Below are positions 17,731-25,954 of a stretch of 64,000 bases of DNA, piece by piece (position 1 is the first letter of the stretch; the number at the start of each line of letters is the position of its first letter). The DNA lies in NCBI RefSeq assembly GCF_000813145.1, contig NZ_BAZF01000011.1:46774-110773 (forward strand). Reading direction: 5' to 3'. The notes under the pieces are model-generated. The model worked only from the letters and a program-made list of their open reading frames with translations, did not search any database and was not told the DNA's origin. The DNA comes from Geobacter sp. OR-1 (GTDB lineage Bacteria; Desulfobacterota; Desulfuromonadia; Geobacterales; DSM-12255). The translations under genes and the position numbers were made by a program.

Positions 17731-17752
17731 CTCCAGTCTCTCTGGTCAGCCC
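17731..17752 (-). promoter_or_regulatory. Repeated leader element, metY copy (translational form)
   Basis: On the transcript: GGCTGA, stem CCAG, loop AGAGA, stem CTGG, then AG. The 3' stem strand plus AG is the metY ribosome site (CTGGAG), seven bases from the ATG. No terminator follows. Hairpin formation would hide the ribosome site. Confidence 0.7.
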
Positions 17753-17791
17753 GCCCTGATATTCACGCCCTTTCGAGCTGACTTTTATTCG

Positions 17792-17820
17792 ATAATAAAA
17801 ACTCTTACCAAATTAGTCAA
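17792..17820 (-). promoter_or_regulatory. Sigma70-type promoter for the metY operon
   Basis: TTGACT (17820-17815), a 17-base spacer and TATTAT (17797-17792). The predicted transcript starts near 17785, leaving a leader of about 60 nt that contains the repeated element. Confidence 0.65.
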
Positions 17821-18075
17821 GAAAAAAATACATTATGTCTATAACCAAGATAGATTATTGCCAATATCCATACGAAGGGCCGTAAATAAAGCGCCTAGGG
17901 ATTTTGATCGGCACAGATCCTTTGTTGACTGCTTGTCTGCAGAACGAGGATAGCGCTTTCACAATCGGAGCGTGGCGTTGGACGGAAATATATTCTCCGT
18001 TAAACATTGCCAATTAATACCTATTGGATATAGTTAATCTTGTTTATATAACCTGAATCATATCGGGACCTGCCT
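17821..18075. other. Divergent spacer, no gene seen
   Basis: With the metY leader and promoter, this completes a 352-base gap between metY and the chemosensory operon. It is AT-rich. Apart from a short ACGGA/TCCGT inverted repeat I see no gene or convincing site here. Confidence 0.5.
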
Positions 18076-18540
18076 ATGACCGGATCAGAGCAGATTGTCG
18101 TCTTCACCCTGGATGATCAACGTTACGGCATACCCCTCGAAATGGTGGAAAGGGTTGTCAGGATGGTTGAGATCACTCCGCTCCCGGGAGTGGCCGGGTT
18201 CATCCGCGGCGTGATCAATGTCCAGGGGAAAATCCTGCCGGTGCTCGATCAACGCCGGCGCTTCGGCCTGTCGGAGCGTCCGGTCGAGCTCAGCGACCAG
18301 CTGATCATTGTCAAAGGCGCCAAACGCCGGCTTGCCCTGATGACGGATATGGCCTGCGAAGTGCGGGAATGCCCGGAACAGATCCAGACAGAGGCAGCCG
18401 AGATCATCTCCGATCTGCCGTTTCTGGCCGGGGTAGCCAAGCTCTCTGACGGCCTGATCCTCCTTCAGGACCCGGAGGCGTTGCTCTCCCCTGCGGAAAC
18501 AGAGGTGATCGACGAACTCATGGAACAGGAACAGCCATGA
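18076..18540 (+). CDS. CheW-like coupling protein (WspB-like)
   Basis: A 154-residue single CheW domain (IVVFTLDDQRYGIPLEMVER at the N-terminus, then FIRGVINVQGKILPVLDQR). CheW proteins link chemoreceptors to the CheA kinase. It is the first gene of the cluster, and its stop overlaps the start of the CheR gene. Order and partners match WspB of Wsp-type surface-sensing systems. Confidence 0.9.
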   Translation: MTGSEQIVVFTLDDQRYGIPLEMVERVVRMVEITPLPGVAGFIRGVINVQGKILPVLDQRRRFGLSERPVELSDQLIIVKGAKRRLALMTDMACEVRECPEQIQTEAAEIISDLPFLAGVAKLSDGLILLQDPEALLSPAETEVIDELMEQEQP

Positions 18541-20063
18541 AACGGCTCCTGGAAGAATCCGAACTGGAAAAACTCAGCGCCGATATTGCCGAACAGCTCG
18601 GCTTGCACTTTCCACCTTCCAAATGGAAAACCCTGGAGCAGGCCTTTGCTACGCTGGCCAGGGAACAGGGTTTTCAGGATATCCACGATTGCGTTGCCCA
18701 ATTCACCTCCGGCCCGCCGGGCAAAGAGATGATCGAATCCCTGGCAGGCTACCTGACGATAGCCGAGACATATTTTCTTCGCGAAGCCCAGTACTTCAAC
18801 ATCCTCGAACAGCAGATCATCCCGGAGATCGTCAGGAAGCGCCAGGGAGGCGAGCGGCGGCTGCGGATCTGGAGCGCAGGGTGCGCCACCGGCGAAGAGC
18901 CATACTCAATCGCCATTCTGCTCCACAGGATGCGCACTACCTTAAGCAACTGGGAGATATCGATCCTGGCAACCGACATCAATCCCAATTCCCTGGCTAA
19001 GGCGAGAGAGGGAGTCTATACTAACTGGTCCTTTCGCAACGTCCCGGACGGATTCCAACAGGCCTATTTCCGTAATACCGGGGACGGCCAATTCGAGCTG
19101 CGTCCCGAAATCAGGGAAATGGTGAAATTCGCCGGTTGCAACCTGGTTGAGGACTGCTATCCCTCGCTGATCAACGATACCAATGCCATTGACGTGATCT
19201 TCTGCCGCAATGTGCTCATGTACCTGACCCCGCAAATCGCCGCCAGGATCGTGGCGCGGTTCCAGCGCTGCCTCCTGGATGGCGGCTGGCTGTTCGTCAG
19301 CCCCTGCGAAACGGCAAATCCGTTTTTCATCGGGCTCGAGCCGATTAACTTCCCCAACGCGATCATTTATCGCAAGGGAAGCGGCATGAAATCTGATCAT
19401 CAGGGGAACAAAGCCATTTCGATCCCCACACCCCCGTTAAAACCGTTGCCTGCTTACCGTCCGATCCAGCTGGCCGCGCCCTCCCCCGCCCTGCCACGGA
19501 CCGGTGCGGCCAGCCCGCCCCCTTCCCGGCCGCATCCGGGAGATCATTGCGAGACGCCACCCCTTCAGGAGGCCTTTACGCTCTACGAGCAAGGCGCTTA
19601 TGAAGAGGCTGCCGAAAAGGTTGCACTGCAACTGGTCCTAAACAGCAGGGACTCGCGGGCGCTGGCGCTGTTGTGCCGCATCTATGCCAACCAGGGGCGG
19701 CTCACCGAGGCGCTGCAGATGTCGGATCAGGCGCTGGCCGGCGATAAGCTCTCTGCCGGACTCCATTATCTCCGCGCCGTCATCCTCCTGGAGCAGGGGA
19801 AAGACGAGGAATCCGCGGCTGCGCTGAAAAAGGCGCTCTATCTCGACCAGGATCTGGTACTCGCCCATTTCACCCTGGCCAATCTCGAACAGCGCAAGGG
19901 GCAGCTAAAGGAATCACAACGGTATTTCGACACCGCTCTCTCCCTGCTCGACCGGTATCAGCCGGACGATCTCATCCCTGAATCAGACGGGATGTCGGCA
20001 GGGAGGCTCAAGGAGATTATCGGCACCACAACCAGCCGTTTGCAGCAGGGGGATCAGGGATGA
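18537..20063 (+). CDS. CheR methyltransferase with C-terminal TPR repeats (WspC-like)
   Basis: A 508-residue protein that methylates receptor glutamates with SAM. The CheR N-domain lies at about residues 1-75. The SAM site RIWSAGCATGEEPYSIAILL is near 105, and VIFCRNVLMYLTPQ near 225. A Pro-rich linker (about 290-345) leads to several TPR units from about 350 to 490 (ALALLCRIYANQGRLTEALQ is one). TPR-tailed CheR is typical of Wsp and Frz systems. It overlaps both neighbours by 4 bases. Confidence 0.92.
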   Translation: MKRLLEESELEKLSADIAEQLGLHFPPSKWKTLEQAFATLAREQGFQDIHDCVAQFTSGPPGKEMIESLAGYLTIAETYFLREAQYFNILEQQIIPEIVRKRQGGERRLRIWSAGCATGEEPYSIAILLHRMRTTLSNWEISILATDINPNSLAKAREGVYTNWSFRNVPDGFQQAYFRNTGDGQFELRPEIREMVKFAGCNLVEDCYPSLINDTNAIDVIFCRNVLMYLTPQIAARIVARFQRCLLDGGWLFVSPCETANPFFIGLEPINFPNAIIYRKGSGMKSDHQGNKAISIPTPPLKPLPAYRPIQLAAPSPALPRTGAASPPPSRPHPGDHCETPPLQEAFTLYEQGAYEEAAEKVALQLVLNSRDSRALALLCRIYANQGRLTEALQMSDQALAGDKLSAGLHYLRAVILLEQGKDEESAAALKKALYLDQDLVLAHFTLANLEQRKGQLKESQRYFDTALSLLDRYQPDDLIPESDGMSAGRLKEIIGTTTSRLQQGDQG

Positions 20064-20584
20064 GCGACGACGCAGACCGGAAACGGATTCTCAGGGCCAG
20101 GGCGGCGATCCTGGCACAGGAACCGGAAGAAAGCGGCGCCGGAGAGGAACAGATCGAGATCGTCGAGTTCCTGCTCAGCGACGAACATTACGCCTTCGAA
20201 TCGACATATGTGGGGGAAGTCTACCCCCTGAAGGATCTCACCCCGCTCCCCTGCACCCCGCCCTTTGTGCTGGGGGTCATCAACATGCGCGGCAAGATCC
20301 TGTCGGTAATCGATCTGCGCCGCTTCTTCGACCTGCCGGTAAAAGGGCTGTCCGATCTCAACAAGGTCATCGTCCTGCATGACGATGCCATGGAATTCGG
20401 TATCCTGGCCGACGCCATCCTTGCGGCCCGCTGTATCCCCCGTGCCGGCCTGCTTACGTCGCTCCCGACCCTGACCGAGATACGGGCCGAGTATCTGCTG
20501 GGGGTGACGCAGGAGCGGCTGGTGGTGCTGGATGGGGACAAGATCCTCTCCGACCGCAGCATCGTGGTGCATGAAGAAGCGTAA
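20060..20584 (+). CDS. Second CheW-like coupling protein (WspD-like)
   Basis: A 174-residue CheW domain preceded by about 35 charged residues. Core motifs are VEFLLSDEHYAFESTYVGEV and FVLGVINMRGKILSVIDLRR. Two CheW proteins flanking CheR, as here, are the arrangement of wspB-wspC-wspD. Its start overlaps the CheR stop. Confidence 0.9.
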   Translation: MSDDADRKRILRARAAILAQEPEESGAGEEQIEIVEFLLSDEHYAFESTYVGEVYPLKDLTPLPCTPPFVLGVINMRGKILSVIDLRRFFDLPVKGLSDLNKVIVLHDDAMEFGILADAILAARCIPRAGLLTSLPTLTEIRAEYLLGVTQERLVVLDGDKILSDRSIVVHEEA

Positions 20585-20629
20585 CCGGAACGCAACACCT
20601 TAACAACCGTGTGATTGAGGAGGTACGCG

Positions 20630-22354
20630 ATGAAATTTACAGTGGGGATGAAGATCGGCGGAGGTTTTGCCCTGGCGCTGGTAATGCTGGCAATCATCGG
20701 GGTAATCGCCCACCAGAGCACGACCCGGCTGATAACAACCAGCGCAAAGGTCAACCACACCCACCAGGTCCTCGGCGATATCGATGACATGATGCTGGCT
20801 GTGGTCGATTGCGAAGACAGTTCCCGCGGTTTTGTCGTCTCAGGAGATACCAGGCATCTGACCACGTTCAACGATGGGGTCAGAAGAATCGAAGAGCATC
20901 TCAAGGAGCTCAGCAAAGAGATCGGGACCTTACAGGTAAGGCAAACTCTCGCAACCCTTGAACCGCTCATACGGGCAGATATTGCCCACGATACGGAACT
21001 GATCGAGTTACGGAAAAACAAGGGGTTCGACGTCGCCAGAACTCGGATGCAGGCAGGTGAGGAGTTGAAGGCCATGGCTGAAATCCGGACGTTGGCAGCC
21101 AAGATGACCGACACGGAAACCCAGCTCCTGAAAGAGCGAGACAGCGCCGCCAACAACAGCGCCCAAAACACGATCAATGTCATTCTGGTCGGCATACCGC
21201 TGGCAGCCCTGCTGCTGGTCCTGTCTGGGTATTTCATCACCCGGAATATCGCCACCCCGCTGCAGGAGGTAACCAGGGTTGCCGAACAGATTGCCAGCGG
21301 CAACCTGGGAGTCAACATATCCAATATGCCGCGCAATGATGAGGTCGGCCAGCTTACCGCTTCATTCTCGCGGATGGTGGCGTCCCTGCTGGAAACGGCG
21401 TCTATCACCAAACGGATCGCAGCCCGGGACCTCACGGTCACGGTGACACCCCAGTCGGAACAGGATGTGATGGGGAACGCCCTGGCAACCATGGCTAACA
21501 GCCTGAGAGAGATCACCAGGGAGATCATCGAGGGGGTCAATGTCCTGGCCTCGTCATCCAGCGAGATCATGGCCTCGACAAACCAGGTGGCTTCCGGCGC
21601 CACGGAAACGGCGGCAGCAGTGAGCGAAACCACCAGCACGGTGGAAGAGGTGAAACAGACCACCCAGGTGGCAAGCGCAAAGGCGCGCGACGTTTCCGAG
21701 GTTGCCCAGAAGGCGGTCCTGGCTGCGCAGACCGGCAGGCGCTCCGTGGATGAGTCCATAGCCGGGATGGGCCATATTCAGGGCCAGGTGGAGGCCATTG
21801 CCGACAGCATCGTGAGACTCTCCGAACAGAGCCAGACCATCGGCGAGATCATCACCACGGTCAACGACCTGGCCGAGCAGTCCAACCTGCTGGCGGTCAA
21901 CGCCGCCATCGAGGCGGCCAAGGCCGGGGAACAGGGTAAAGGGTTCGCAGTAGTGGCCCAGGAGGTCAAGAGCCTGGCGGAACAGTCCAAGGAGGCTACT
22001 GCCCAAGTACGGGCCATCCTGAACGACATCCAAAAGGCCACCAATGCGGCAGTGCTGGCCACCGAGCAGGGGAACAAGGCGGTCGAGACAGGAGTGCGCC
22101 AGTCCCAGGAAGCGGGCGAGGCGATCCGGCAGATGGGCGAGTGCATCGACGAATCGGCCCAGGCAGCGCTCATGATCTCGGCTTCGAGCCAGCAGCAGCT
22201 GACCGGTATGGATCAGGTGGTCCAGGCAATGGAAAACATCAAGCAGGCGAGCGAGCAGAACGTTGTCGGCATGAGACAGGTGGAGCTGACCGTGCAGGGG
22301 CTCCATGACCTGGGGCAAAAGCTGAAGGGTCTGGTTGAGCAGTATAAAGTTTGA
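20630..22354 (+). CDS. Methyl-accepting chemoreceptor with CHASE3-like sensor (WspA-like)
   Basis: A 574-residue receptor. The ATG at 20630 follows GAGGAGG and is preferred to the upstream one at 20615. There is a membrane segment at about residues 10-30 and a periplasmic four-helix CHASE3-like region ([15 protein letters not shown]). A second membrane segment ([18 protein letters not shown]) is followed by HAMP. The cytoplasmic coiled coil has the signalling tip [20 protein letters not shown]. It is the only receptor in the cluster. Confidence 0.92.
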   Translation: MKFTVGMKIGGGFALALVMLAIIGVIAHQSTTRLITTSAKVNHTHQVLGDIDDMMLAVVDCEDSSRGFVVSGDTRHLTTFNDGVRRIEEHLKELSKEIGTLQVRQTLATLEPLIRADIAHDTELIELRKNKGFDVARTRMQAGEELKAMAEIRTLAAKMTDTETQLLKERDSAANNSAQNTINVILVGIPLAALLLVLSGYFITRNIATPLQEVTRVAEQIASGNLGVNISNMPRNDEVGQLTASFSRMVASLLETASITKRIAARDLTVTVTPQSEQDVMGNALATMANSLREITREIIEGVNVLASSSSEIMASTNQVASGATETAAAVSETTSTVEEVKQTTQVASAKARDVSEVAQKAVLAAQTGRRSVDESIAGMGHIQGQVEAIADSIVRLSEQSQTIGEIITTVNDLAEQSNLLAVNAAIEAAKAGEQGKGFAVVAQEVKSLAEQSKEATAQVRAILNDIQKATNAAVLATEQGNKAVETGVRQSQEAGEAIRQMGECIDESAQAALMISASSQQQLTGMDQVVQAMENIKQASEQNVVGMRQVELTVQGLHDLGQKLKGLVEQYKV

Positions 22355-22388
22355 TAGCGGAGCACGGTAGAGCCTACCGGAGAACCAT

Positions 22389-24758
22389 ATGGTCGACAAA
22401 GACGCCGCATTTCTGGAACACCTCCTCGCCACGTTCAGGGTCGAAGCTGACGAGCACCTGCGCAAGATATTTTCCGGGCTGGTTGAACTGGAGAAGGCAG
22501 CCCCGGAGCAGCGCACGGAAATCGTCGAGACCGTGTTCCGGGAGTCGCACAGCCTGAAGGGAGCGGCGCGCTCCGTAAACCTGGACGATGTCGAGGCGCT
22601 TTGCCAGGCAATGGAGGGGGTTTTTTGCGCCATGAAGAGTCATGAGATCGACGGTTCGGTTGAACTGTTCGATCTCATGCACCGGGCAGCCGACCATCTC
22701 GGCAGGATACTTCCCGCTGCCGGCAAGGCGCTGGCCCCCGAAGACAAGGCCGTTGCCGCCAGCCTTGTCAGCCGGCTTGAAGATCTGACGCTCGCGGATG
22801 ACGGCGAGCCCGGGGTTTCGGAGTCCGAGGCAGCCCGGGCCGGAACGATCGTCGACCATTCGGCTATCTCCCCGCCGGCAGCGGAAACCACACCTGATCA
22901 TCTTGCGGTTAACAGCACCGCCACCACTGCCCCTGAAACACCGGCATCCGATTACCGGCCCCCGATCCCGGCAATGACCGAGACGGTAAGGGTCTCCACG
23001 CAAAAGCTGTCGTCACTGCTCCTGCAATCGGAAGAAATGCTATTCGCCAAGCTCTCGGCAACGCAGCGGATCGGCCAGATGCGAGAAACACGGGGATCAT
23101 TTCATGCCTGGGAAAAAGAGTGGGCACGGGTCATCCCGGTTCTGCACCAGCTCAGGTCGGCCAACAATAAAACAGTGCCCGGGAACCGGGGAAACGGGAA
23201 CGGGACAAGTAACGAACTGGTGAAACTCTTTGAGTTCCTCGACTGGAACCTGGATTTTGTCAAGACATTGGAGAGTCGGCATGTCGCCGCCATGACAGCG
23301 GCCAAACAGGACAGCCGGACCCTTGACGGTATGGTGAACAATCTCCTCGCAGACATGAAAAAGGTCCTGATGTTCCCTTTTTCGTCCCTTTTGGAGATCT
23401 TTCCCAAGACCGTGCGGGAACTTGCCCGGGATAGCGGCAAGGAGGCGGATCTGGTGATCAGCGGCGAGGAAATCGAGATCGACCGGCGCGTCCTTGAAGA
23501 GATCAAGGATCCCCTCGTGCACCTGATCAGGAACTGCATCGATCACGGCATCGAGACCCCGGGTGAGCGGCAGGCGAAAAACAAACCGCAGCGCGGCACC
23601 ATCAGGGTGGCCGTCACCCCAGTTGACAGCAGGGTGGAAGTCATTGTCAGCGATGACGGCGCCGGTATCCCGCTTGACAGGGTCAGGGCCGCTCTGCTGA
23701 AGCTCGGCAGTTTGCCCCGGGAAAAAGTGGATGAACTCAGTGACCAGGAACTGCTCCCCTTCGTCTTCCAATCCGGGATCTCCACGAGCCCCATTATCAC
23801 CGAACTGTCCGGACGGGGACTAGGCCTGGCCATTGTCCGGGAAAAGGTCGAGAAACTCGGCGGAACGGTTTCCCTGGAAACCGCTCCCGGTTCCGGCACC
23901 AGCTTCCGCATCATCCTGCCGCTAACGGTCGCCACCTTTCATGGCGTCCTGGTCAGGCTGGGGGAACGGATCTTCATTATCCCCACCATGCACGTGGAGC
24001 GCACGGTGCGGCTGGGGCGGGGAGATATCAAGACTGTTGAAAACCGGGAAACAATCCCGTTGAATGGCGAGGCGGTATCCCTGGCACGGCTCGCCGATAT
24101 CCTGGGGGTTGGCCGGGCCGCAGACCCGGAAATGATCCAGGCAATCGTGCTGACCGCTTCCGGAATGAGTGTCGCCTTTCTCGTTGACGAGGTGCTGAAC
24201 GAACAGGAGGTGCTGCTCAAGGGCCTTGGCCGGCAGCTTTCCCGGGTGCGCAACGTGGCCGGCGTAACGGTCATCGGGAGCGGCAAGGTGGTGCCGATTC
24301 TCAATGTCCCCGACCTGCTGAAATCCGCGGTAAAACATTCCGGTGCCGCAGCACTCCCGGCGGCCACGGCCGAAACGGAACCGGCTATGGACCGGAAACG
24401 GAGCGTAATGGTCGTCGAGGATTCCATCACTACCAGGATTCTGCTCCATAACATTTTCGGCGCAGCAGGGTATGATGTAGTCACCGCGGTTGACGGGCTC
24501 GATGCCTTCACCAAACTGAAGAGCGCGGAATTCGACATCGTGGTCTCCGATGTGGAGATGCCACGGATGAACGGCTTTGATCTCACCAGCCGGATCCGCG
24601 CCGACAAGCGGCTCGCCGAAATGCCGGTGGTGCTGGTGACCGCCAGGGAATCGCGCGAAGACCGGGAAAGAGGTATCGATGTGGGGGCAAGCGCCTATAT
24701 CGTGAAGAGCAGCTTTGATCAGAGCAATCTTCTGGAAGTGGTCAGGAGACTCATTTGA
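22389..24758 (+). CDS. CheA histidine kinase fused to a receiver domain (WspE-like)
   Basis: A 789-residue hybrid CheA. The HPt domain has the phospho-His at about residue 54 (RESHSLKGAARSV). The kinase has RNCIDHGIE (N box), SDDGAGIPLDR and GRGLGLAIV. A CheW-like regulatory domain spans about 510-640, and a receiver domain begins at RSVMVVEDSITTR with the acceptor Asp in VVSDVEMPRMNG. The CheA-REC layout is shared with WspE and FrzE and suggests an output other than swimming. Confidence 0.93.
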   Translation: MVDKDAAFLEHLLATFRVEADEHLRKIFSGLVELEKAAPEQRTEIVETVFRESHSLKGAARSVNLDDVEALCQAMEGVFCAMKSHEIDGSVELFDLMHRAADHLGRILPAAGKALAPEDKAVAASLVSRLEDLTLADDGEPGVSESEAARAGTIVDHSAISPPAAETTPDHLAVNSTATTAPETPASDYRPPIPAMTETVRVSTQKLSSLLLQSEEMLFAKLSATQRIGQMRETRGSFHAWEKEWARVIPVLHQLRSANNKTVPGNRGNGNGTSNELVKLFEFLDWNLDFVKTLESRHVAAMTAAKQDSRTLDGMVNNLLADMKKVLMFPFSSLLEIFPKTVRELARDSGKEADLVISGEEIEIDRRVLEEIKDPLVHLIRNCIDHGIETPGERQAKNKPQRGTIRVAVTPVDSRVEVIVSDDGAGIPLDRVRAALLKLGSLPREKVDELSDQELLPFVFQSGISTSPIITELSGRGLGLAIVREKVEKLGGTVSLETAPGSGTSFRIILPLTVATFHGVLVRLGERIFIIPTMHVERTVRLGRGDIKTVENRETIPLNGEAVSLARLADILGVGRAADPEMIQAIVLTASGMSVAFLVDEVLNEQEVLLKGLGRQLSRVRNVAGVTVIGSGKVVPILNVPDLLKSAVKHSGAAALPAATAETEPAMDRKRSVMVVEDSITTRILLHNIFGAAGYDVVTAVDGLDAFTKLKSAEFDIVVSDVEMPRMNGFDLTSRIRADKRLAEMPVVLVTARESREDRERGIDVGASAYIVKSSFDQSNLLEVVRRLI

Positions 24759-24806
24759 CGGTTATCGGGTTCGGAGTTTCATCTTCTGGATGGGCAAGGA
24801 GATAAC

Positions 24807-25850
24807 GTGATCAAGGTCCTGGTTGTGGACGATTCACCAGTTGTCCGGGAATTCGTGACGAATATCCTCAACTCGACCCCGGATATCCGGGTCATCGGCA
24901 CTGCCGCTAACGGCGAAGAGGCGATCGAAGCGGTAAGGGATAACAAACCGGATGTGGTCACCATGGACGTGCATATGCCGAAAATGGACGGGTTCGAGGC
25001 AACCCGCATCATCATGGAAACCGTGCCGGTGCCGATCGTCATCGTCTCGGGGAGTGTCGATCCAAGGGAGGTTTCGATGACCTTCCGCGCCGTGGAGGCA
25101 GGCGCGGTCGCCTTTGTCGCCAAGCCGGCCGGAAAAGGGCACCCTAATCACGAGAAAGATGTGAAAGAGCTGCTCCAGAACATCCGGGCCATGTCCGGGG
25201 TACGGGTCGTCCGAAGGCGGCCCCGGGAGGATAACCGTCCAGTACAACCGGGAAAGACGGCCAGCCGGGAAACCCGGGCAATAGGGGTGGTAGCAATGGG
25301 CGCCTCCACCGGTGGACCGGTCGTCATTCAGCGCATCCTGGCCTCCCTGCCACGGGGTTTTCCCGCCCCGGTCCTGATCGTCCAGCATATGGCCAACGGA
25401 TTCACCAAAGGCTTCGCCGAATGGCTGGCACAATCGTCGGGTATACCGGTCAAGCTTGCGGTCCATGGCGAGTTGCTCTCTCCCGGTTGCGCCTATGTCG
25501 GTCCTGACGGATTCGACATGCTGGTGGAAAGCAAGGGACGGATCACGCTAAGAAAAGGTGATAACAACAAAGGGCCCTGCCCCTCGGTATCCTGCCTCTT
25601 TCGCTCCGTTGCCGAGGTGTACGGAGCGAATGCCATCGGCGTGCTCCTTACCGGCATGGGGAAGGACGGCGCCGAAGAGTTGCGCCTGATGAAAGAGCAA
25701 GGCGCCGTGACCATGGCCCAGGATGAGGAAAGTTCGATCGTGTACGGCATGCCGGGTGCGGCGAACCGCCTCAAAGCGGCTACCTACATACTGTCGCCCG
25801 ATTCCATCATCGAGGTGCTGAAACGGCTGATGGCAAATCGGCCGGGATAA
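24807..25850 (+). CDS. cheB: CheB protein-glutamate methylesterase (WspF-like)
   Basis: A 347-residue response regulator with a receiver domain (acceptor Asp in VVTMDVHMPKMDGF). The methylesterase domain has its catalytic Ser in MGASTGGPVVIQ, His in VQHMANGFT and Asp in LLTGMGKDGAEE. It removes receptor methyl groups added by the CheR and is activated by the CheA. It lies 48 bases after cheA, in the same orientation. Confidence 0.94.
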   Translation: MIKVLVVDDSPVVREFVTNILNSTPDIRVIGTAANGEEAIEAVRDNKPDVVTMDVHMPKMDGFEATRIIMETVPVPIVIVSGSVDPREVSMTFRAVEAGAVAFVAKPAGKGHPNHEKDVKELLQNIRAMSGVRVVRRRPREDNRPVQPGKTASRETRAIGVVAMGASTGGPVVIQRILASLPRGFPAPVLIVQHMANGFTKGFAEWLAQSSGIPVKLAVHGELLSPGCAYVGPDGFDMLVESKGRITLRKGDNNKGPCPSVSCLFRSVAEVYGANAIGVLLTGMGKDGAEELRLMKEQGAVTMAQDEESSIVYGMPGAANRLKAATYILSPDSIIEVLKRLMANRPG

Positions 25851-25881
25851 CGAAGAATATGTGAACAGTAACACCTCCCTG

Positions 25882-25904
25882 CCTCCCCTTAACCTAAGGG
25901 GAGG
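25882..25904. repeat. Perfect intergenic hairpin between cheB and the hybrid kinase
   Basis: CCTCCCCTTA and TAAGGGGAGG form a 10-bp perfect inverted repeat with a 3-base loop. No T-run follows, so it is not a standard intrinsic terminator; it may stabilise or process the mRNA. Confidence 0.55.
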
Positions 25905-25954
25905 AGGATTCGGGGAGTTTCGGCTCGATAATCCGTACGAAAAAGGAATTGGCC

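Noticed and set aside
20221..21759. Long minus-strand open frame opposite the chemoreceptor
   Set aside because: Low-complexity Ser/Thr/Arg composition and antisense to well-conserved CheW and MCP genes; a shadow frame.
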